Positions 58,040 to 64,000 of a stretch of 64,000 bases of DNA are shown here, piece after piece; the stretch's first letter is position 1, and the number at the start of each line of letters is the position of its first letter. The position numbers were made by a program, and so were the translations under genes. This stretch comes from Winogradskyella bathintestinalis (GTDB lineage Bacteria > Bacteroidota > Bacteroidia > Flavobacteriales > Flavobacteriaceae). The stretch lies in NCBI RefSeq assembly GCF_030407435.1, contig NZ_JASDDK010000003.1, positions 310,001-374,000 on the forward strand, given 5' to 3'. The notes under the pieces are model-generated. The model did no database searches, was not told the origin of the DNA, and was given only the letters and a program-made list of their open reading frames with translations.

Positions 58040-59188
58040 ATGAAAAAAATTACTTTTATGATCTATTTGCTTTCTATAAGCATTTCTTTTTCTCAATCAG
58101 AACTAAAATCTTCGCTAGACCAGTATTTTGATAGTTCTACCTCAACTTGGCAAAATAACTATGGCCAAAATTTCAATTATGATGCTAATAGCAGACTGTC
58201 GTCTATTGATAGTTATTTTTGGAATGGCTCTCAATGGGAACCGGAATCTAAATCGCAATATACATATAGCAGCACTCAAACAATTTTTACAGATCAAGTT
58301 TATAATACTAGTAATAGTAGTTTTGAAAATGACTATAGAACCACTATAAATATTGACGGCAATGGTGATTTTACAACATTACTAGATGAGTATTGGGACG
58401 GTAATCAATGGGTTGTTGGTGGAAGATTAACCTATAGTTATGATTCAGGACGTATATCACAAGTTCTTTTTGAAGAATGGGACAACGTGGGTATGCAATG
58501 GCAAATTTCAGATAGAGGTACTCTAACATACAATACCAATGGGAATGTAGCATTAATTGAAACGGAAGAATATATCAATGGTGCATTTACACAAAGTGAT
58601 AGAGAAATACAATCCTTTAATTCCAATGGTTATATTATTAGTTCTGTTTTAGAAATTTGGAATAGTGTTAGTATGAGCTACGTTGAAGATCAGCGAAGAG
58701 AATTTACTATTGATGGTAATGGAAATCGACTGTCTTCAACTGATTTTTATGACGGCACCTCGTATACAGAGAATTACAATTACGACTTTACTGAATTGAT
58801 GAGTGACTATGCAAACCCATTTGTCAATGCAGAAGGTTTGGAGTATATAACGAGTGATTTTCCATTTTATAATAAAATAACAAGTGTTACGAGTAATTCT
58901 AATACCAATAGAATACTCTATAATTACGAAGATCGCATTGCGCTTAGTACGGATGATTTAGAAATACAAAATGATGTTAAGATATTTCCTAACCCTACAA
59001 GTTCAGTATTAAATATACAAACAAATAAAATAATAGACGTAATAGAAATTTACGATGTATTCGGAAAAAGAATTTCTCAGACAAACCAAAAAACTATAAA
59101 CACTAGTCATTTAAGCAGCGGAATTTATATGATTAAAATATCAAATATTGAAGGCCAAAGCGAGACGAAGAAATTTATAAAACATTAA
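58040..59188 (+). CDS. T9SS type A sorting domain-containing secreted protein
   Basis: 382 residues. Signal peptide (MKKITFMIYLLSISISFSQ), then about 250 residues of degenerate beta repeats with YD/RHS-like elements (YDANSRLSSIDSYFWNG, IDGNGDFTTLLDEYWDG, INGN-type NGNVALIETEEYING), each roughly 35-40 residues. C-terminal domain 305-382 is the Por-secretion sorting signal (VKIFPNPTSSVLNIQ, IEIYDVFGKRI, SGIYMIKISN...KKFIKH). Exported through T9SS and attached to or released from the surface. Function of the repeats unknown. Confidence 0.9.
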   Translation: MKKITFMIYLLSISISFSQSELKSSLDQYFDSSTSTWQNNYGQNFNYDANSRLSSIDSYFWNGSQWEPESKSQYTYSSTQTIFTDQVYNTSNSSFENDYRTTINIDGNGDFTTLLDEYWDGNQWVVGGRLTYSYDSGRISQVLFEEWDNVGMQWQISDRGTLTYNTNGNVALIETEEYINGAFTQSDREIQSFNSNGYIISSVLEIWNSVSMSYVEDQRREFTIDGNGNRLSSTDFYDGTSYTENYNYDFTELMSDYANPFVNAEGLEYITSDFPFYNKITSVTSNSNTNRILYNYEDRIALSTDDLEIQNDVKIFPNPTSSVLNIQTNKIIDVIEIYDVFGKRISQTNQKTINTSHLSSGIYMIKISNIEGQSETKKFIKH

Positions 59189-59209
59189 ATTATTATTAAT
59201 TTATATTTC

Positions 59210-59238
59210 AAAGAGTTCTTTAAGAGAACTCTTTTTTT
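59210..59238 (+). terminator. Terminator of the T9SS protein gene
   Basis: AGAGTTCT/AGAACTCT perfect 8-bp stem, 5-nt loop, six to seven T. Nearly the same stem as at 57932. Confidence 0.88.
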
Positions 59239-59282
59239 ATGCATTGTATTTCGGTAAATTAGACTTCGTAAATTACAGATAC

Positions 59283-60620
59283 ATGAAATTAATTCAATTG
59301 CTTTTTTTAAGCTTTATTTTTAATCTTAACGCTCAGCAAATTTTAACAGAGCGCCAACGAGCAGAGGTTGTTGATAACATTCTCAAAGATAGATTCGACA
59401 ATTTATTACCAAATTTGATGGATAAAACAGACATTGATATGTGGATTTTAATTTCGAGAGAATATAACGAAGATCCAGTATTAAAAACAATGTTGCCAGC
59501 GACGTGGCTTAATGCAAGACGTAGAACGATATTAGTATTCTACAGAAATAAAGAAAATAATACCATCGAAAAATTAGCTGTTGCACGCTACAATTTCGGT
59601 GAAAATATAGTTTCAGCTTGGGATAAGGAAAAAGAACCTAATCAATGGAAACGCTTGATTGAAATAATTAAAGAACGAGATCCAAAATCTATTGGGCTTA
59701 ATTATTCAGAACACTTCAATATAGCAGACGGATTAGTTAAAACAGATTATGACGCTTTTATGTCGTATCTGCCTAAAGAATATACATCTAAGGTTATATC
59801 TGCAGAAAAATTAGCCATTGGTTGGATTGAAACTAGAACCGAAACAGAGATGGTCGTTTACAATCAGTTAGTAGATATTACACACAATATTATAGCTGAA
59901 GCCTTTTCAGAAAAAGTAATTACTCCAGGTGTCACAACCACTTCTGACGTAGAGTGGTGGATGCGTGATAAAGTAACCTCACTCGGTCTAGAAACGTGGT
60001 TTCATCCAACGGTAGATGTTCAAAGAACGGCTAAGGAAATAGATGAAGACCAATACGCTTTTTCAAACCGACCAGAAGATATGGTAATTCTACCAGGAGA
60101 TTTAGTGCATTGTGATTTTGGCATTTCGTATTTAAGATTAAATACCGACTGCCAAGAGTTAGCCTATGTCTTAAAGCCTAAGGAAACAGAACCTCCAAAA
60201 TTTTTAATAGATGCACTAAAGGATGGAAATAGAGTTCAAGATATTTTTACTTCAAATTTTAAAACAGGTAAAACAGGAAACATGATTTTAAAAGAATCAT
60301 TAGATGAAGCAAAAAATAAAGGTTTAAAACCATCAATTTATACACACCCATTGGGCAGTTATGGTCATTCATCTGGGACCACTTTAGGGATGTGGGATTC
60401 GCAAGGTGGTGTTCCATTTACGGGCGATTATCCTTTACATGAAAACACAGTCTATGCCATAGAATTAAACACCACCGTAAATATTCCTGAATGGAAACGT
60501 GATATAAGGATAATGCTTGAAGAAGCAGGTTTTTGGGGGAAAGATGGTTTTAGGTATGTTAATGGTCGACAAACCAAATTAATGACAATACCTAGAGCTC
60601 AGGAACACCTAAGAAATTAA
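59283..60620 (+). CDS. Secreted M24-family metallopeptidase (Xaa-Pro aminopeptidase-like)
   Basis: 445 residues from ATG 59283, which gives signal peptide MKLIQLLFLSFIFNLNAQ; the upstream start adds a non-signal stretch. Creatinase-like N-domain (about 20-190), then pita-bread domain with VHCDFGISYLRLNTDCQELAYV (metal Asp pair), THPLGSYGHSSG (His) and YAIELNTTV (Glu). Periplasmic di/tripeptide cleavage before proline is the family role; specificity not proved. Confidence 0.88.
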   Translation: MKLIQLLFLSFIFNLNAQQILTERQRAEVVDNILKDRFDNLLPNLMDKTDIDMWILISREYNEDPVLKTMLPATWLNARRRTILVFYRNKENNTIEKLAVARYNFGENIVSAWDKEKEPNQWKRLIEIIKERDPKSIGLNYSEHFNIADGLVKTDYDAFMSYLPKEYTSKVISAEKLAIGWIETRTETEMVVYNQLVDITHNIIAEAFSEKVITPGVTTTSDVEWWMRDKVTSLGLETWFHPTVDVQRTAKEIDEDQYAFSNRPEDMVILPGDLVHCDFGISYLRLNTDCQELAYVLKPKETEPPKFLIDALKDGNRVQDIFTSNFKTGKTGNMILKESLDEAKNKGLKPSIYTHPLGSYGHSSGTTLGMWDSQGGVPFTGDYPLHENTVYAIELNTTVNIPEWKRDIRIMLEEAGFWGKDGFRYVNGRQTKLMTIPRAQEHLRN

Positions 60621-61894
60621 GCTACTTTCATTTTTGAATGCCTATAAAATAGCAATGACGCCACTAACCCAATCAATGTGAAAATTCCCATAATGCCAAA
60701 CGCATTTTGTAAACCAACGGCCCCCTTATCAGCATCGATAAAATACCCCATAATCAATCCTGCAAAAATATCTGGAGTATAACCAACGATTGAGATAAAG
60801 CCAACAGCAGTTCCTGTTACGGCTAAAGGTATTTTGGCTTCTTCTAAAGTAGCAAAATAAAGTACTCGAGCAGAATACACTCCGACTGCCATTGTTCCGA
60901 TTGATAGCACAAATAAAAGCGTCTTGGTATTATCTATAACCCCTATATATAATACAAAACTAGTTATGACCATTAATAAGAAACCGATAACAATCCACAA
61001 AGTTGCTCTTGTTTTGTCTGCTAATAATCCTATAAGAATACCAATAACTGGTCGCATATATAATAAATAGGTGCCAACCTTTGCAGATTCAATTTTATTA
61101 TATAGCATTACCTCTTCAGCATATTTGCTAAAAATGTCTGTCATTTTATAACCGTAATATGCACATAGTATAATTATCATTAATAACCATACGGCTTTAT
61201 ATTTCAGTACTTCTTTAAAATTATTTATAGTTACTAATTTCGAGATTTTATTTGAATGTATTTTTTCATGTTGCGAAAATCTTAAAAAGAAAAACACAAG
61301 AAACCCAATACACATTACCGCAATAGAGGTATAAATTATAACTTCTTTAAATGCTTGCCGACGTTCATCAATACTTGTAAGCTCTATATTTTTAGTGATA
61401 AATAATGAAAAAATAAGCACTCCAATGGAACCGAATAGTGCAGCTACCAGTCCGCGCCCTCCATCTAAAAATCCAAAAGCAATCCCTTGTTTTTCTGAAC
61501 CGCCCCATATCCTAGTGGCTTTGATCATAGCTGCCCAAAATAAAAATATTGTGGTAAATCCCCAGTAGCCATATAATATATGGAGATTAGTAAGAGTAGG
61601 ATAGGTGGCTAAATAAAACCCTCCTAGAGCTGTCATTACCAAGGCTACCGACATTAGAAGGTTAGGTTTAAATTTATCTGCAAGAGGCCCTCCAAAAAGA
61701 TAGGAGACGAGAGCAACCACTCCATACGCCGAGAAACAACTGCCTAATTGCGTATCAGAAATTGAGAATGATTCTGTAAAGGTTGTTCTAAAAATCCGTT
61801 GCAAAACAAAAGGTAAAATAAAAACAGCCTCTGCTGCTAATATCAATAATAATATTACATACAGTGGCTGTTTTTTATTGGTTTTGTTTGGCAT
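60617..61894 (-). CDS. MFS transporter
   Basis: 425 residues from ATG 61894 (MPNKTNKKQPLY); a start 21 codons upstream would overlap the carboxylase gene. About 12 hydrophobic helices with a central loop near residue 200. GPLADKFKPN is the family motif A-like loop after helix 2, and LLADKTRATLW its second-half counterpart. Substrate unknown; resembles the organophosphate/sugar-phosphate branch in outline. Follows the carboxylase gene by 1 bp, so probably co-transcribed. Confidence 0.87.
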   Translation of the reverse strand: MPNKTNKKQPLYVILLLILAAEAVFILPFVLQRIFRTTFTESFSISDTQLGSCFSAYGVVALVSYLFGGPLADKFKPNLLMSVALVMTALGGFYLATYPTLTNLHILYGYWGFTTIFLFWAAMIKATRIWGGSEKQGIAFGFLDGGRGLVAALFGSIGVLIFSLFITKNIELTSIDERRQAFKEVIIYTSIAVMCIGFLVFFFLRFSQHEKIHSNKISKLVTINNFKEVLKYKAVWLLMIIILCAYYGYKMTDIFSKYAEEVMLYNKIESAKVGTYLLYMRPVIGILIGLLADKTRATLWIVIGFLLMVITSFVLYIGVIDNTKTLLFVLSIGTMAVGVYSARVLYFATLEEAKIPLAVTGTAVGFISIVGYTPDIFAGLIMGYFIDADKGAVGLQNAFGIMGIFTLIGLVASLLFYRHSKMKVA

Positions 61895-61895
61895 T

Positions 61896-63524
61896 TTAAA
61901 CTTGCAATACTCCCATATTAAAAGGTTTTTCGATAGGTGCGTGGTTGGCCGCTTCAATACCCATAGATATCCACGTTCTTGTATCTAAAGGATCAATAAC
62001 AGCATCGGTCCAAATTCGGGAAGCTGCATAATATGGAGATACTTGATCGTCGTACCTCGATTTTATTTTATTAAATAGTTCTTCTTCTTTTTCTTTAGTA
62101 ATTGTTTCACCTTTCTTTTTCAGTGAAGCTGTTTCTATTTGAAGTAATACTTTTGCGGCCGAGTTTCCACTCATTACAGCCAATTCAGCACTTGGCCATG
62201 CTGCAATTAATCTAGGATCGTACGCCTTTCCACACATGGCATAATTTCCGGCACCATAACTATTTCCTAAAACAATAGTGAATTTAGGCACCACGGAATT
62301 GCTCACCGCGTTCACCATTTTGGCACCATCCTTAATAATGCCAGAGTGCTCTGATTTACTTCCAACCATAAAGCCTGTAACATCTTGTAGAAACACTAAC
62401 GGAATTTTCTTCTGGTTACAATTAGCAATGAACCGTGTAGCTTTATCTGCAGAATCGTTATAAATTACCCCGCCAAATTGCATTTCACCTTTTTTGGTTT
62501 TTACTAATTTTCGTTGATTAGCAACAATACCAACAGCCCATCCTTCAATTCTAGCATAAGCTGTGATAATAGTTTTACCATAATCCTCTTTGTACTCCTC
62601 AAATTCTGAGTTGTCTACTAAACGCTTTATGATGTCTTTCATATCATATTGATCCGCTCTACTTTTTGGTAGTAGTCCGTAGATATCATCTGGGTTTTCT
62701 TTTGGTTTCTTTGATTCAGCTCTGTTAAATCCCGCTTTTTCAAAATCACCAATTTTATCAACAATAGATCTTATTTTATCGAGAGCATCTTTGTCATCTT
62801 TAGCTTTATAATCAGTAACACCCGATATTTCACAATGTGTGGTAGCTCCGCCTAAGGTTTCATTATCAATAGATTCTCCAATGGCTGCTTTAACTAAATA
62901 ACTTCCAGCTAAGAAAATACTTCCTGTTTTATCAACAATCAAAGCTTCATCACTCATTATTGGTAAATAGGCGCCTCCAGCGACACAGCTACCCATTACA
63001 GCGGCAATTTGGGTAATTCCCATGCTACTCATTACGGCATTATTCCGAAAAATGCGACCGAAATGTTCTTTATCAGGGAAGATTTCATCTTGCATCGGTA
63101 AAAATACACCAGCACTATCTACCAAATAGATAATTGGTAATCGATTTTCTATGGCAATTTCTTGGGCACGTAAATTCTTTTTGCCTGTAATAGGAAACCA
63201 CGCTCCTGCTTTTACGGTGGCATCATTGGCAACAACAACACATTGTTTACCTTTAACATAACCCATTTTTACAACCACACCACCAGAAGGACAGCCACCA
63301 TATTGTTCGTACATACCTTCACCAGCAAAAGCACCAATTTCAATAGATTTAGCTTTAGGATCGAGAAGATAATTAATCCGCTCGCGAGCCGTCATTTTAC
63401 CTTTACTGTGATGTTTTTCAATGCTTTTTTCGCCACCGCCTAATTTTACTTGTGCGAATCGCTTTTTAAGATCAGAGACCAATAGCTTATTGTGATCTTC
63501 GTTTTGGTTGAATTTAATATCCAT
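61896..63524 (-). CDS. Acyl-CoA carboxylase, carboxyltransferase (beta) subunit
   Basis: 542 residues from ATG 63524. Two crotonase-like halves: N-half with MTARERINYLLDP, CVVVANDATVKAGAWFPITGKK and DSAGVFLPMQ; C-half with LQDVTGFMVGSKSEH and GNSYGAGNYAMCGKAYDPR. The SAGVFLP form is typical of methylcrotonyl-CoA-type carboxylases, pointing to leucine/isovalerate breakdown rather than propionyl-CoA, but the biotin subunit is not in the window. Start of the leftward pair with the MFS gene. Confidence 0.92.
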   Translation of the reverse strand: MDIKFNQNEDHNKLLVSDLKKRFAQVKLGGGEKSIEKHHSKGKMTARERINYLLDPKAKSIEIGAFAGEGMYEQYGGCPSGGVVVKMGYVKGKQCVVVANDATVKAGAWFPITGKKNLRAQEIAIENRLPIIYLVDSAGVFLPMQDEIFPDKEHFGRIFRNNAVMSSMGITQIAAVMGSCVAGGAYLPIMSDEALIVDKTGSIFLAGSYLVKAAIGESIDNETLGGATTHCEISGVTDYKAKDDKDALDKIRSIVDKIGDFEKAGFNRAESKKPKENPDDIYGLLPKSRADQYDMKDIIKRLVDNSEFEEYKEDYGKTIITAYARIEGWAVGIVANQRKLVKTKKGEMQFGGVIYNDSADKATRFIANCNQKKIPLVFLQDVTGFMVGSKSEHSGIIKDGAKMVNAVSNSVVPKFTIVLGNSYGAGNYAMCGKAYDPRLIAAWPSAELAVMSGNSAAKVLLQIETASLKKKGETITKEKEEELFNKIKSRYDDQVSPYYAASRIWTDAVIDPLDTRTWISMGIEAANHAPIEKPFNMGVLQV

Positions 63525-63704
63525 ATGAGTTGCCCACAAAAATGGGGATCTTTTAAGGTTATAACTTATAATTTATTTGCACGAATTTACAAAACGAAAC
63601 GAAGTTGCGAAAGTGAATATTTTGTTAAAATACAATACATGGAATTATATTCCTTGGAATATAATTGAATTTATTGTAAATTTATAATAGAAAAAAAACA
63701 AAGT

Positions 63705-64000
63705 ATGAAACAAATAATAGTATTTGCTGGTAGTAATAGTTCGGATTCTATTAATAAAAAGTTAGCCACATATGCAGCTTCATTAATAGATAATGTAACA
63801 GCGACAATTTTAGATTTAAATAATTTCAATTTACCTATCTATAGTAAAGATTTAGAAACAGAAGAGGGTATTCCAAAAAATGCAACGCGATTTTTAGAAA
63901 TATTAAAAAAAGGTGATGGTATTGTACTTTCTTTAGCAGAAAATAATGGAGCATACTCCGCCGTGTTTAAAAATTTATTCGATTGGTTATCTAGAGCAGA
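63705..64000 (+). CDS. NADPH-dependent FMN reductase family protein, 3' end cut by window
   Basis: First 98 codons of a flavodoxin-fold reductase: MKQIIVFAGSNSSDSINKKLA (phosphate loop GSNSSDS), DLNNFNLPIYSKDLE, and GDGIVLSLAENNGAYSAVFKNLFDWLSR, the FMN-ring-binding region where most members have PEYN. It reads AENN here. Cytosolic NAD(P)H:flavin/quinone reductase; the rest lies beyond the window. Confidence 0.9.
   Translation, partial: MKQIIVFAGSNSSDSINKKLATYAASLIDNVTATILDLNNFNLPIYSKDLETEEGIPKNATRFLEILKKGDGIVLSLAENNGAYSAVFKNLFDWLSRA

Overview
The window is AT-rich, gene-dense DNA from a member of the Bacteroidota, almost certainly a marine-type Flavobacteriaceae. The signs are a T9SS-secreted protein with a C-terminal sorting domain, Bacteroidota-type promoter boxes (TAnnTTTG), few Shine-Dalgarno sequences, a small SpoU methyltransferase, a THUMP-like methyltransferase and a Bacteroidota-style TamB. 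The genus cannot be set from sequence reading alone. No rRNA, CRISPR array, prophage or insertion sequence was seen.

Layout. 0-9.3 kb: end of a fructose-6-phosphate aldolase, a thioredoxin-like lipoprotein, an ABC-F ATPase, a DUF2007 protein, a zinc alcohol dehydrogenase and the NHEJ pair ku-ligD. 9.3-35 kb: a stress and regulation region with three universal stress proteins, purine nucleoside phosphorylase, an MscS channel, a P1B-4 metal ATPase, an ATP-cone/endonuclease fusion, a beta-CASP nuclease, a multi-PAS histidine kinase with a receiver-CRP regulator, a patatin, and a seven-gene leftward operon (TolC, MacA-like adaptor, ABC ATPase, permease, HdeD-like, STAS-like, SDR). This region also holds four broken loci: mscS with an in-frame stop, a lipoprotein with two frameshifts, an mla (MCE) operon collapsed by deletion, and a tandem SpoIIAA-like gene with an in-frame stop. 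35-37 kb: a tandem array of ~178-bp units next to a tRNA-Arg/Pro/Ser cluster. 37-43.7 kb: the four-gene ligase-associated DNA repair cassette (nuclease, ligase, Lhr-like helicase, phosphoesterase). 43.7-64 kb: housekeeping genes (THUMP-like and SpoU methyltransferases, rsmE, tsaD, tamB, pfkA, gap, a sugar-kinase-like ATPase, a T9SS protein, an M24 peptidase, MFS, acyl-CoA carboxylase beta, and the start of an FMN reductase).

The two most interesting signals are regulatory and repetitive. First, five promoters between 10.9 and 35 kb share one architecture: TGA(C/T)-N4-(A/G)TCA, exactly 23 bp, then a TAnnTTTG-like -7 box. This is what a CRP/FNR-family activator bound near -41.5 would give. They serve two universal stress proteins, a flavin-binding protein, the efflux operon, and an apparent ~105-nt small RNA before deoD. 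A receiver-CRP fusion encoded at 26.1 kb is a candidate regulator. Second, downstream of tRNA-Arg(TCT) lie six tandem units, each repeating the tRNA 3' end and its terminator but with the T-loop replaced by a small GC-rich hairpin. The same hairpin replacement occurs in a copy of the tRNA-Pro 3' end, and a decayed unit lies 25 kb away. The layout recalls the 178-bp tyrT/rtT repeats of E. coli.
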